Assembly (NCBI GenBank): GCA_039033415.1
Contig: JBCCCR010000002.1
Coordinates: 102,581-166,580, forward strand
Reading direction: 5' to 3'
Length of the DNA: 64,000 bases
Source: Pseudomonadota bacterium
Lineage (GTDB): Bacteria; Pseudomonadota; Gammaproteobacteria; Xanthomonadales; SZUA-38
Under the pieces are notes generated by a model. The model searched no databases. It was not told the origin of the DNA and was given only the letters and a program-made list of their open reading frames with translations. The number at the start of each line of letters is the position of its first letter. The first letter of the stretch is position 1. Shown one piece after another: positions 18,801 to 27,032 of the stretch. Position numbers and translations under genes: made by a program.

Positions 18801-18924
18801 GGTTGTCGGCATGCTGATCGGCACCTTCTTCACGCTCTTGGTTCTGCCGCACGTCTATCTGCTGCTGGCGCCAAAAGACGAGCCGGCTCCGCTCGGGGCT
18901 GACCCGCTGCCGGCTGCAGCCTGA
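15835..18924 (+). CDS. RND efflux pump permease subunit, second system
   Basis: 1029 residues from GTG 15835, overlapping the adaptor stop. Typical HAE1-type RND pump with 12 membrane segments and two porter loops. Unlike the pump at 8150-11341, the proton relay is canonical: Asp411-Asp412 in VVDDAIVVVEN and Lys923 in LVAKNGILVVEF. The opening FVERPVVSIVVSLALLILG is typical of the family. No outer-membrane factor gene is adjacent. The likely role is proton-driven export of amphiphilic compounds across both membranes with the coupled adaptor; substrate unknown. Confidence 0.94.
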   Translation: MTDTTAARRPRITDIFVERPVVSIVVSLALLILGARAALSLPILQYPKIESASLQVSTPYVGASSETVEGFITEPIERIASTMPGVDYVDSITTSGMSTVRVWLNMNEDSTGALAELTARLNQIAFELPEGAEDPAVTVVRADRPFAAFYLDVVIQPPYTRGSVTDYLTREVNPVIAAIPGVQRVGVEGGRQPAMRVWLDPDRLAQYDLSTLDIQTALTRNNVISTLGRSESRDQRINLLSNATLTSKTDFEALVVRDSNGVQVRLGDVARVERGEEEGTVIARLTDQESVFISIWPLPGANEIEIGDALYEVLENLKSRMPSDLTIGIGYDGTYYMRNALREIFVTLGETILLVGLVVVLFMGSVRTALVPLVAIPISLLGAMAAMSLFGFSLNLLTVLAIVLSVGLVVDDAIVVVENVARYMREGKSRREAALASSRQLLTPIIGMTLTLAAVYAPIGFVSGLSGVLFREFAFALATAVLVSGVVAITLSPLMSATLAPEGGKEGAFTRRVNGIFDRIQAAYVRLLDRSLDARPQVLTLAVLFTLLVIPFYLFSQKELAPIEDQSTVNVVLESAPESSLAYTRTYTRDVVSIMQQLPGAQDMWHLVQTAGGFGGQQLVRPGEREQNTQQLLQRAFGELSGIAGIKAFPFLPAPLPTAGQFDTELVVRAPEDALAMLPLARQLVDAATRSGRFLYADTDLKIDLPQSRLTFDRERISDLGMDMAEVSQQLGVMLSGNFVNRFDDDGKAFRVVPMLATVDRADPNTLLDLKVRTPDGALVPVRSFATVTSEVAPRARTRFGQSNSFRVYGATMPGSTKEQSLAALEEAAQEILPPTYSIDYAGESRQLRKEGNTMFGVLAISLLVVFLVLALQFNSFRDPLVVLVGSVPLALCGAMMISFLDLTTINIYSQVGLITLVGLVAKNGILVVEFARQLRADGADRLQAIRESAATRLRPVLMTTGATVLGHFPLVLVTGAGAEARNSIGIILVVGMLIGTFFTLLVLPHVYLLLAPKDEPAPLGADPLPAAA

Positions 18925-18961
18925 TCACGCGCACTGTCGGCGGGGCGTCGAGTCCCCCGGC

Positions 18962-18994
18962 GTTCAGCCTCGGTTCAGGAATGCGGGGGATACT
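18962..18994 (+). promoter_or_regulatory. PhoP-box-like direct repeat GTTCAG-N5-GTTCAG with candidate -10
   Basis: GTTCAG at 18962-18967 and 18973-18978 are separated by five bases (11-bp period). GATACT at 18989-18994 follows after 10 bases. This matches the geometry of class II promoters of OmpR/PhoP-type response regulators, where a direct repeat replaces the -35. It lies upstream of the DUF3192 lipoprotein gene. Confidence 0.45.
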
Positions 18995-19117
18995 GAATCC
19001 CGGCATAACGTCGGCCGTTGAGGCGCTATTCTCATGGTGTTAACCCATGACTTGAGTCACTTAACTTACCGGCGGCCTCCACCCAAAATGCGGGTCATAC
19101 GATCAATGGGGAAAACC

Positions 19118-19510
19118 ATGAAAACAACCTGGAAATTGGCTACCGCCGCAGCCGCAACGCTGCTGCTGTCCGGCTGCGTCATCGTGACCGATCCTGACGA
19201 CGACTGGGATCGTTCCAGCAGTGCCTGGGAATATCGGCAAAAGGATAACCACGCTTACATCACCGATCTGCGCCTGGGCGCGCCGATGGAGCAGGTGCGC
19301 GCCGAGCTCGGCCGCCCAGACTTTTCCGAAGGCTTCAGCAGCAACGGCAGCGAGGTGATTGTGCTGCGGTATCGCACCCAGCATCGGCATTCTGACGGCG
19401 AAACGACCTACGACGAAACGACGCCGCTGGTATTTGTCGACGGCGCTCTGGCCGGCTGGGGTGAAACGGTCGTCCGCGATTATCCGGTGACCCGTTACAG
19501 CCAGAACTGA
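19118..19510 (+). CDS. DUF3192 lipoprotein
   Basis: 130 residues from ATG 19118 with GGGGA upstream at 19108-19112. The signal AAAATLLLSGC ends in a lipobox Cys near residue 18, so it is predicted to be a lipoprotein; the residues after Cys (VIVTDPDD) do not give the classic Asp+2 inner-membrane retention signal. The body matches DUF3192: Asn-x-x-Tyr-Ile-x-x-Leu-x-x-Gly, LGRPDFSEG, the YRTQHR turn, DETTPLVFVDG and a terminal LAGWG. The fold is probably SmpA/OmlA-like. A strong terminator follows, and a response-regulator-type box lies upstream. Function of the family is not established. Confidence 0.85.
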   Translation: MKTTWKLATAAAATLLLSGCVIVTDPDDDWDRSSSAWEYRQKDNHAYITDLRLGAPMEQVRAELGRPDFSEGFSSNGSEVIVLRYRTQHRHSDGETTYDETTPLVFVDGALAGWGETVVRDYPVTRYSQN

Positions 19511-19533
19511 CTGAATCTACACGCGTTTTTCGA

Positions 19534-19567
19534 CCGGGCAGGGGCGTTGGTCCCTGCCCGGTTTTTT
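19534..19567 (+). terminator. Rho-independent terminator
   Basis: A perfect 10-bp stem CCGGGCAGGG / CCCTGCCCGG with an 8-nt loop, followed by six T. It ends the DUF3192 transcript. Confidence 0.92.
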
Positions 19568-19722
19568 ATGGTCGGCAGGTTCACGAATGTCGTGACACAC
19601 CCTGCCAAAAGTAGGCTTCGACCAGTACGAATAGGCGCTTCGGGAAAATCTGTTTGTGATCAACGGTGTGCGCCCACATCCTACGGGTCATGAGCAGAGA
19701 AAAGCAGAGGGACGCAAACATC

Positions 19723-20277
19723 ATGACGAAAAAACCTGATCTGGACCCAGCCCGCAAGGTGTCGTTGGTGGCGATTGCGGCCCTGCTGCTGGTGAGCCTG
19801 GCCCCAACCGCTGGAGCCGGAGCCCTGAAAGGGGTTGCCGAGGTGATCGACGGGGATTCCATGATGGTTCGTGGCGTTGAAGTCCGGCTGCACAGCCTGG
19901 ACGCGCCTGAGCTGGAACAGACCTGCAAGGACGCCAACGGCAAAACCTGGGCCTGTGGCGAGGCCGCGCGCGACGCGCTCGCGGCCAAGGTGAACGGTCG
20001 CCAGGTGGTGTGTCAACGCGCGCTGCTGGCTAGCCTGTACATCGGCGACTGCAAGGTCGACGGCGAGCGCATCAGCGCGTGGCTGCTGGAACAGGGCTTA
20101 GCCGTTATCGATCGTCGGGGTTCCCGTCGGTATGCCGGCTTTGAGTCCAAGGCTCGGCGGGCAGGCCGGAACATGTGGGCCGGAGAATTCGAGTACCCCT
20201 GGCGCTGGCGCGACGAGCGCGGCGGCTCATCGGGCGTCACCCTGGTGCTGCAGGACCGGCGCACCGTGGCTCGCTAA
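19723..20277 (+). CDS. Exported thermonuclease (SNase) family protein
   Basis: About 184 residues from ATG 19723, with AGAGGGA about 10 bases upstream; in-frame ATGs at 19666 and 19690 are possible but lack better sites. A signal peptide (VSLVAIAALLLVSLAPTAGA) precedes the staphylococcal-nuclease-like domain: GVAEVIDGDSMMV, VRLHSLDAPELEQTC (catalytic-type Arg and Glu) and WACGEAARDAL. Three Cys (in QTC, WAC and VVC) could form a disulfide. The family cleaves DNA or RNA with calcium; here it would act in the periplasm or outside. A terminator follows at 20362. Confidence 0.88.
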   Translation: MTKKPDLDPARKVSLVAIAALLLVSLAPTAGAGALKGVAEVIDGDSMMVRGVEVRLHSLDAPELEQTCKDANGKTWACGEAARDALAAKVNGRQVVCQRALLASLYIGDCKVDGERISAWLLEQGLAVIDRRGSRRYAGFESKARRAGRNMWAGEFEYPWRWRDERGGSSGVTLVLQDRRTVAR

Positions 20278-20361
20278 CCGCAGCTGCTCGGGTCACAGCC
20301 GCCGCTCAAGTGACAGACGCCTAAGCAGCCCTCGACCCGATCATCTGGAATTGGAATATGA

Positions 20362-20391
20362 AACGGCCTGGACCCTTCCAGGCCGTTTTTG
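20362..20391 (+). terminator. Rho-independent terminator
   Basis: A perfect 11-bp stem AACGGCCTGGA / TCCAGGCCGTT with a CCCT loop and a T tract on the plus strand. It ends the nuclease transcript; the convergent repeat-protein gene stops just beyond it, but the minus-strand T run is poor. Confidence 0.88.
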
Positions 20392-20404
20392 TTTGCGCGT
20401 AGCT

Positions 20405-23400
20405 TTATTCGAAACTATTCGCGAAAACCACGATGCCGACCGCAATTTGTACCGTGGCCTGCACCGTATCCGTGCCGTCGGTCAGCTCATAGACAAAGCG
20501 ATCGGTTCCCGAGAAGCCCGCGTTGGGCGTATAGGTAAACCCGCCGTCAGACCTTAAGTCGAGAACCCCGTTGGCGGTATCCGTCAGCACACTGTAGACC
20601 GCCGAAGGACCATCCGGATCCGAGTCGTTGCCCGCCACGCTTGCGGTCAGCGCCGTGTCGAGATCGGTAGCAAACTGATCGTCCAGCGCCACCGGCGACT
20701 GGTTGACGGAATTGATGGTGATGCTGACCGTCGCGTCGGCACACAGGCTGGGCGCGCCGTCGTCACACACTCGGTAGGTAAAGCTGTCGCTACTGGTCGC
20801 GGAACCGTTGTGGGTATAGCTGAAGGTGCCGGCCGGGTCGAGCGACACCGCCCCATTGGTGGGTCCGCTGACCGGCGTGGTCTCCAGCGCCAGATTGTCG
20901 CCATCCGGATCGGAGTCGTTGGCAAGCAGCGAGGTCACCCCACCGTTCAGCTGGCTGACCGTGCCACCGACGCTCGTGCTGGCGGTGTCTGACACGGCTA
21001 CCGGCGCCTGATTCGGTACATCCGTGATCACCACCTGCAGCACCGCGTCGTCGCAGCGACTCGGGCTACCGTCATCGCAAACCCGATAGGTGATGTTATC
21101 GGTGCTACCGACCGACCCGGTGTGCGTGTAGCTGAAGGTGCCATTGGCATTGAGGGTGATGCTGCCGTCACTCGGTCCGCTGATGGGCGTGGTCTGGACG
21201 GTCAGCGTGTCGTTTTCGATGTCGCTGTCGTTGTCCAGCAGTGAAAGTTCTCCGCCGACCAGCGCCGTTACCGTGCCGCCGACGGTCACCGTCGCAAAGT
21301 CGGCGCCGGCGCTGGGCGCGTCGTTGACCGCCAGGATATTGAAGCTGACGGTTGCGATATCGAACTGCGGATCCGGAGCGCCGTTGGTGGTGCCGTTGTC
21401 GGTGGCCGTATATTGGAAGCCCGCTGGCCCGGAGAATTCGGGGGTCGGCGTGAACTCCACCGTGGTGCCGTTGATCACCACCGTGCCGCCGTTGGCGTTG
21501 CCTACGGCGCTGATCAAAAGCGTCTGCGAGGACTCATCGGTCCCCGCGCTGTCGTCACCTAGCAGCTCGCTAAAGGCGATGACCCGCACGCCGCTGTCCT
21601 CGTCGATATCGCTCAGCGTGTCATCGCTCGCAACCACCGGGTCGTTGACCTCGGTGACGGTGATGTTGAGCTGCGCCGACGCGCAGCGGACCGGAACGCC
21701 GTCGTCGCACACCTCGTAGACCACCAGATCGGAAGTGGTCTCGCCGCCGTTGTGGGTGTAGCTGAACGTGCCGTTAGCGGCGAGCATAAAGCTGGCGGCG
21801 TTGCTCGGCAGCGTTTGCGCTGGGGTGGTGACCGTCAGGTTATCCCCGTTGGTGTCGCTGTCGTTAGCCAGCACGCTGCCGACCGCACCGTCGAGAACCG
21901 TGGCGGTGGCGCCTTCGGCGACCGTCAGACTGTCATCGACGGCGGTCGGCGGATCGTTGGGGGCGAGGCCTAGCGTCGGCACCAGGCACCATCGGTTCAA
22001 CGTGCCTGAGTCAAACCCTTCACCGTCGCTGACCCGAAGATCCCAGTCTCCCGCGAAGTCTTCGCCGATGAGAGCCGCCAGCAGCTCGGTGCCGCGCAGC
22101 GTGCCGCCAATCGCGGGTACGCTGGTGCTGCACTGGTCTTCGGCAAGATCGATGGCCGAATCGTCAAAGAGCGTCTGCACATCGTCCTGGTTACAGCCGA
22201 ATGCACTCAGCGCCGGGCTGCCCGGTCGATCCAGCAGGGTCACGGCGGTTCCGGTGTCGCGATGGGTCAGGGTTACACCAAGATCACCGACAAACGTGTG
22301 GCTGATGTCCAGGTACACGTTCATGTCGGCCAGGAGGCTGCTGGTGGCGGTGCTGAGTGTGCTTGTCGTAAAGCCGGGGTCGGGTATGCCCTGTGCGGGC
22401 GCAAGACATACCGCGTCGCCCGTGTCGACGGTGATACTGACTGCGGCCGTTGCGCACTGGCTGGGAGTACCGTCATCGCAGACCCGGTAGGTGAAGCTGT
22501 CGGTGCCAGTGAAATTGCCGCTGTGGGTGTAGCTGAAGGTGCCGTTGGCATTGAGCGTCACCGACCCATTAGCTGGATCGCTGACCGGCGTGGTCTCCAG
22601 ACTGAGCCCGTCACCATTCAGGTCACTGTCGTTAAACAGCAGCGATGTTTGGCCACTGTCCAGCACGGTGACGGTGCCGCCGTTAGCCACCGAGGCCGCG
22701 TCGGCCACAGCCGTCGGCGGCTGATTCACGGCGATCGACACCACCGCATCGTCACAGAGTGAGGGACTGCCGTTGTCACAGACCCGATAGGTAAAGCTGT
22801 CGCTCGTTGCGCTGTTGCCGTTGTGGGTATAGCTGAAGGTGCCCGCCGCGTTGAGAGTGACGCTGCCCGAAGACGGCGCTACCACCGGCGCCGTCTGCAG
22901 AGTCAGGCTGTTGCCGTTGGGGTCAGAGTCGTTGAACAGGAGCGACGCCTCACCGCTGTCGAGCGTGGTCACGGTGCCACCCGCCCCGACGCTGGCGGCG
23001 TCCGCAACGGCCACCGGCGCCTGATTGGGTACGCCGATCGCAATGTTGAGCACGGCCTGGGCGCACTGGCTCGGAGTCCCGTCGTCGCACACCTCATACG
23101 TGACGGCATCGCTCGTAGTTGCCGTGCCGTTGTGGGTGTAGCTGAAGGTCCCGTTGGCGTTCAGGGTGATGCTGCCCGAGCCAGGCCCGCTGACCGGGGA
23201 TGTCTGGAGTGACAGGTTGTCACCGTTGAGATCGGAATCGTTGAACAGCAACGAGGTCTGGCCGCTGGAAAGCACGGTGACCGTTCCCGCGTTGTCTACG
23301 TCGGCGCTATCGTTAACTGCGGTTGGCGGCTGGTTGACGCTGATCGAAACCACCGCGTCGTTGCACGCACTTGGCGTGCCATCGTCGCAGACCCGGTAGG

Positions 23401-23635
23401 TAAAGCTGTCGGAGGTGGTGGCTGTCCCGTTGTGGGTGTAGCTGAACGTGCCGGCCGCATTGAGCGTGACGCTACCGGAACTCGGGCCGCTCACCGGTGA
23501 GGTCTGTAGGGTCAGATTATCGCCTTCCGGATCGGAGTCGTTGAATAGCAGGGACGTCTGTCCACTGTCGAGCGTGGTCACCGTGCCACCGGCCGCGACG
23601 CTCGCGCTATCAGCGACGGCGTCTGGCGCCTGGTT
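20405..23635 (-). repeat. Tandem Ig-like coding repeats (~300-312 nt units) interrupted by a P-domain
   Basis: Units begin at the Asn codons ending at 23635, 23335, 23026, 22726, 21958, 21646, 21325, 21013 and 20704 (minus strand). Shared features are an NQ/ND-x-P opening, LLFNDSD, GTFSYTHNG and YRVCDDG. The gap between units 4 and 5 is the P-domain. The unit at 21646 and the last one are the most diverged. Confidence 0.88.
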
Positions 23636-25942
23636 GCCGCTAAACGTGACCGCAAAAGCGCCTCGGCCAAGCGAGAACGCGACCAGCCGGTTCTGAGCGG
23701 GGTCGTAATCGATATCGTAGATTGGCACGACGGGTAGACCGCTGGCCGCTTCAGCCCACACCGAATAGCCGTCGCTGGCCAGCGCGAGGTAAACCCCCCG
23801 GTCGGTGCCCACCGCCAGCGCGTCCCCGCTGGGCCGCTCGAGGAATGCCAGAGTCCGAAGGGTGCCGGGCGTAAAGCCACTGATCAGGTTACCGGTGACG
23901 GTGCCAAAGGATGCGCCCCCCGTGGTGGAGCGCTCCACGCCATTGGACTGCAACACAAACGCCTGGCTGGCGTCGGAAGGATCTTGGACAACACCCTGGA
24001 GCGACTGAGTAGAGGGACAGTTATAGACGCAGCTCAACGACCCACCGCCGGTGTCTCGCCGGTACAGCCCCCCATCTGAGCCGGAAATGACGTAGAGCAG
24101 GTCGGCGTTGGTGGCAGTACCGTAGGCAATGCTGCGCCGACCGCCAGACAGCACCGGGACGGCCGGGGTGAGCTGGGCGATGTTGTCGCCCAGATCAAAA
24201 GATTCATACGCTGCGTTGCCGCCGCCGATGATCAAGCGCGAGCCGGCCGACTGATTCACCTCGATCGGCGTGGTGAACTGCGCCGTCAGCGGCGAACCGC
24301 TGGTCACGTTCAGCGCCAGGTTGGACGAGCCCAGAAATCCGTTGCTGCTGTTGTAGATGAGGCGCCGCACACCGCCCAGATTCTGCGAGCTGGCAAATCG
24401 AATCGACTGATTGGAGCCGGCGAGCGCCAGGATATCCACGGCCACGTCGCCGCCGTCACCGCCCTGGAAGGTCTGCCAGACGGTATTGGCAAAGGTCGAC
24501 TGACGGGTGGTGCCATTGTCCTGGTTCCCGCTGAACGCAATTTGGGACGTGGCGTCGAAAGCGCCGCTGTGCTGTTCGGTAACCTGCAGGTTACCGTTGA
24601 CGTCCTCCCAAGCGCCGGAGGCAGAACGAGGCAGCGTGCGCCGATAGATACCGCCATCATCCGTTTCCAGCAGGTTCCCGTCGGCGTCGAACACCATGTC
24701 GCGGGAATCGGGGTGGGGCGCTGAGCCGTTGCTGGTGCCGTTGTGGGTGATGGTGTCCCACTGGCTGCCGCTAGGCTGACTGATATCCCCACGAAACAGA
24801 CGGCCGGAAAAGGACGACGCGCCGATGGCGTTGGGAAAGCCGCCGGTGTCGTTGTTGGCCCTGGGCTGGCGGTCGCCGCCGATGTAAACGATGTCCGAAT
24901 CCACGGGGTCAGCCACGAGCGACGTATGCAGATTGCCCTGCGTGCCGGGATGGATCCCGGCGCCGCTATCGGTGGTCGGGATGTCCATTTGGGTCCAGCT
25001 GGTGCCGCTGTTGGTGGAGTAAAAAACCGCTGACAGCCGCCCGGTGTTGCCGGGCACGAAGGCCGCAAACACGGTGCCGGTGGGGCCAACCGTCAGCTCA
25101 ACGTGGTCGCTGGTGTTGGCCGCGCCACTGAACTGCGCGTCCATGGTGGCGTTGCTGACTTTGTTCCAGGACGCTCCGCTGTCGGCGCTGCGGTAGATGC
25201 CGTCACCGGTGCTGCATGCGTTCCCGAAATCCACCACGCTGGCGTACAGCACCGCGCTGTTAGTCGGATCCTCGGCGAGCGCGTCAGAACCGCCGCTGGC
25301 GATGCCGTTGGTAACTCGATCCCAGTTGGTCCCACTGTCGGCGGTCCGCCAGATTCCGACATTGCCGCAGGTAAACGCATCGGCCACGTCCACGGCGGCC
25401 ACCATCGTGCTGCCCCGACCGACAATCTTGGCGATGTTTTTGCCGATCATGTCGCTGCCCACCTGAGTCCAGGTGGTGCCCCCGTTGGTGGTGCGCAGCA
25501 CACCCTGGCGAGAGCCACCTCGGCTGGCAAAGCTGCTGAAGCGACCGAAGCTCGCCACGAGCGTCTCGTTGGTGCCATCGGTCGGGTCAAACGCTACGTC
25601 ACTTGCGGAGCTGCTCAGCTCGCTGTCGGTCTGCTGAACCCAGGTCGGCGAGGTTGCCGTGGCGTTGGTAGTCTTCCAGATGCCGCCATTGACGGCCGCC
25701 ACATAAATAATGTCGGCGTCGGTGGGATGGGCGGCCACGCCGTGCACCGCGCCGCTGGCCGGATCATCGCCCGGCACGTTGTCCACGTTGCCGATGCCGC
25801 GGGTTTCGATGGCGGCCGGACCAATCGGCTGCCAGCTTTGCGGATTGGCCCCGAGCGGAATCAGTGCGGTGAGCAGCACAACGGCCGGATTGATGCGAAT
25901 CCGACGGGTCCACATCCTGTGGAATGTGCGGCACTTATCCAT
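20405..25942 (-). CDS. Giant secreted protein: BNR/sialidase-like propeller, Ig-like repeats, P-domain, FANSFE tail
   Basis: 1845 residues from ATG 25942 with GGGGA upstream. A signal peptide (AVVLLTALIPLGANPQ) precedes about 730 residues of propeller-like blades with BNR/Asp-box signatures (GIYRSADSGASWNKV, GVLRTTNGGTTWTQV). From residue ~770 come four Ig-like (VCBS/cadherin-like) repeats of ~100 residues. A proprotein-convertase P-domain-like module follows at ~1177-1325 (MNVYLDISHTFVGDLGVTL, EDFAGDWDLRVSDGEG), then five more repeats. Most repeats carry CDDGxPSxC, suggesting one disulfide each. The extreme C terminus IVVFANSFE matches tails of other secreted proteins in this window. Likely cell-surface or secreted; no membrane anchor is visible. 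Confidence 0.88.
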   Translation of the reverse strand: MDKCRTFHRMWTRRIRINPAVVLLTALIPLGANPQSWQPIGPAAIETRGIGNVDNVPGDDPASGAVHGVAAHPTDADIIYVAAVNGGIWKTTNATATSPTWVQQTDSELSSSASDVAFDPTDGTNETLVASFGRFSSFASRGGSRQGVLRTTNGGTTWTQVGSDMIGKNIAKIVGRGSTMVAAVDVADAFTCGNVGIWRTADSGTNWDRVTNGIASGGSDALAEDPTNSAVLYASVVDFGNACSTGDGIYRSADSGASWNKVSNATMDAQFSGAANTSDHVELTVGPTGTVFAAFVPGNTGRLSAVFYSTNSGTSWTQMDIPTTDSGAGIHPGTQGNLHTSLVADPVDSDIVYIGGDRQPRANNDTGGFPNAIGASSFSGRLFRGDISQPSGSQWDTITHNGTSNGSAPHPDSRDMVFDADGNLLETDDGGIYRRTLPRSASGAWEDVNGNLQVTEQHSGAFDATSQIAFSGNQDNGTTRQSTFANTVWQTFQGGDGGDVAVDILALAGSNQSIRFASSQNLGGVRRLIYNSSNGFLGSSNLALNVTSGSPLTAQFTTPIEVNQSAGSRLIIGGGNAAYESFDLGDNIAQLTPAVPVLSGGRRSIAYGTATNADLLYVISGSDGGLYRRDTGGGSLSCVYNCPSTQSLQGVVQDPSDASQAFVLQSNGVERSTTGGASFGTVTGNLISGFTPGTLRTLAFLERPSGDALAVGTDRGVYLALASDGYSVWAEAASGLPVVPIYDIDYDPAQNRLVAFSLGRGAFAVTFSGNQAPDAVADSASVAAGGTVTTLDSGQTSLLFNDSDPEGDNLTLQTSPVSGPSSGSVTLNAAGTFSYTHNGTATTSDSFTYRVCDDGTPSACNDAVVSISVNQPPTAVNDSADVDNAGTVTVLSSGQTSLLFNDSDLNGDNLSLQTSPVSGPGSGSITLNANGTFSYTHNGTATTSDAVTYEVCDDGTPSQCAQAVLNIAIGVPNQAPVAVADAASVGAGGTVTTLDSGEASLLFNDSDPNGNSLTLQTAPVVAPSSGSVTLNAAGTFSYTHNGNSATSDSFTYRVCDNGSPSLCDDAVVSIAVNQPPTAVADAASVANGGTVTVLDSGQTSLLFNDSDLNGDGLSLETTPVSDPANGSVTLNANGTFSYTHSGNFTGTDSFTYRVCDDGTPSQCATAAVSITVDTGDAVCLAPAQGIPDPGFTTSTLSTATSSLLADMNVYLDISHTFVGDLGVTLTHRDTGTAVTLLDRPGSPALSAFGCNQDDVQTLFDDSAIDLAEDQCSTSVPAIGGTLRGTELLAALIGEDFAGDWDLRVSDGEGFDSGTLNRWCLVPTLGLAPNDPPTAVDDSLTVAEGATATVLDGAVGSVLANDSDTNGDNLTVTTPAQTLPSNAASFMLAANGTFSYTHNGGETTSDLVVYEVCDDGVPVRCASAQLNITVTEVNDPVVASDDTLSDIDEDSGVRVIAFSELLGDDSAGTDESSQTLLISAVGNANGGTVVINGTTVEFTPTPEFSGPAGFQYTATDNGTTNGAPDPQFDIATVSFNILAVNDAPSAGADFATVTVGGTVTALVGGELSLLDNDSDIENDTLTVQTTPISGPSDGSITLNANGTFSYTHTGSVGSTDNITYRVCDDGSPSRCDDAVLQVVITDVPNQAPVAVSDTASTSVGGTVSQLNGGVTSLLANDSDPDGDNLALETTPVSGPTNGAVSLDPAGTFSYTHNGSATSSDSFTYRVCDDGAPSLCADATVSITINSVNQSPVALDDQFATDLDTALTASVAGNDSDPDGPSAVYSVLTDTANGVLDLRSDGGFTYTPNAGFSGTDRFVYELTDGTDTVQATVQIAVGIVVFANSFE

Positions 25943-25988
25943 ATTTTGTCCCCAAGCCTGCTAAGCTCATTAAAGTTTTATCGGCATT

Positions 25989-26918
25989 GTGCGGATTTTC
26001 TTGGTGTTTTTTCGTTATCTCATTCTCATTACGGGTATCGCGACAGCGATTTCAGCGCAGGCCAACGACGCGGTGGAGCTGCGTAGCGGACTGCTGATCA
26101 ATATGCCGGCCGCGCAGGTTTACCTGATGCAGCCAGCCGGGGGCGTGGAGGCGGTCGCCGTGGCAACCGGCGCCACCCAGTGGCGCAGCGACAGTGCCGA
26201 CCAGCCGCTCTCGCTGCAGCAAAACCAGCTGCTGCTTCAGATCGATACCGAGCTCGAAGGTCGTATGGACCTGGCGTGGATCAACGTCGAAACTGGTCGG
26301 TTGGAAAGCACCGAGGCGGTCACTCTGCCCAAAGGCGTCACTCCGCGCGTAGACCAAGGCCTGGGTCAGGAGTTTGATCACCGCCTGACCGCCGCCGGCG
26401 ACCTGGTGTGGGAGCACCGAAGCCGTCCGGTGCGGGGTATGCCCAGCGAGCAGCCGGCACCGGTGCAGCGTCAGGCAGGTGCCGTCAGCCTGAGCGGCGG
26501 CAGCATCGCTGCGCTGGCGCCGCCCGATCCGCAGACGGTATCGGCCCTGTGGCAGGCTCAATCGCCGGAAGTCCCCGCTTCGAGTGCGGGCCAGCGACGA
26601 TTTCAGGCCGCTGGCGGCGACACGATCCTGGTTTCCCGCGAGGATGCCGATGCGTCGATCTGGGAACGCTACGAGTGGACGGTGCTCAGCGCAGACGGCA
26701 AGAGACTCGGGCAATTCCGCAGTCACATGGGTTATTCACCGTTTGTTGTGCTCGATGGCGTGCTGCTCTACGTCACGCAGCCGCTGAGCCGCCAGACTGC
26801 TGACCGGGGCCTGGTCAGCGAACCGCTGATGCTGCGGGCGATTGACCTGGCAACGGGTCAGCAGGTCTGGGCGCGCGAACTGCGTGACACCCGCTACCAG
26901 GGCCCCTATCCCGCCTGA
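25989..26918 (+). CDS. Exported protein with PQQ-propeller-like C-terminal segment
   Basis: 309 residues from GTG 25989. A signal peptide (FFRYLILITGIATAISAQA) is followed by a soluble beta-rich region. Near the end, AIDLATGQQVWARELRD is a classic PQQ-like propeller repeat strand, and the earlier WINVETGRLESTEAV and LLQIDTELEGRMDLAW are degenerate relatives. It is divergent from the giant repeat gene with only 46 bp between starts, so the promoters must overlap. I cannot assign a function; a periplasmic scaffold or sensor is possible. Confidence 0.7.
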   Translation: MRIFLVFFRYLILITGIATAISAQANDAVELRSGLLINMPAAQVYLMQPAGGVEAVAVATGATQWRSDSADQPLSLQQNQLLLQIDTELEGRMDLAWINVETGRLESTEAVTLPKGVTPRVDQGLGQEFDHRLTAAGDLVWEHRSRPVRGMPSEQPAPVQRQAGAVSLSGGSIAALAPPDPQTVSALWQAQSPEVPASSAGQRRFQAAGGDTILVSREDADASIWERYEWTVLSADGKRLGQFRSHMGYSPFVVLDGVLLYVTQPLSRQTADRGLVSEPLMLRAIDLATGQQVWARELRDTRYQGPYPA

Positions 26919-26976
26919 CCCCATTGGCCTTGGGATGATTGCCGTTCTTTGGGCTGAACGCGCCAAGCAGGCATCG

Positions 26977-27004
26977 TTCCGAGCCGGTTCTGAATCGCTA
27001 TAAT
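26977..27004 (+). promoter_or_regulatory. Candidate purT promoter
   Basis: TATAAT at 26999-27004 with a weak -35 TTCCGA at 26977-26982 (16-bp spacer). It lies 28 bp upstream of the purT ATG, implying a short leader. Confidence 0.55.
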
Positions 27005-27032
27005 CGCCGTCTCTTAGCGGCGGAAAACCACT

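Noticed and set aside
20430-23635. Regular ~300-bp repeats that could suggest a repeat array
   Set aside because: They are in-frame Ig-like coding repeats of one large gene; unit length and lack of short identical repeats with variable spacers exclude CRISPR.
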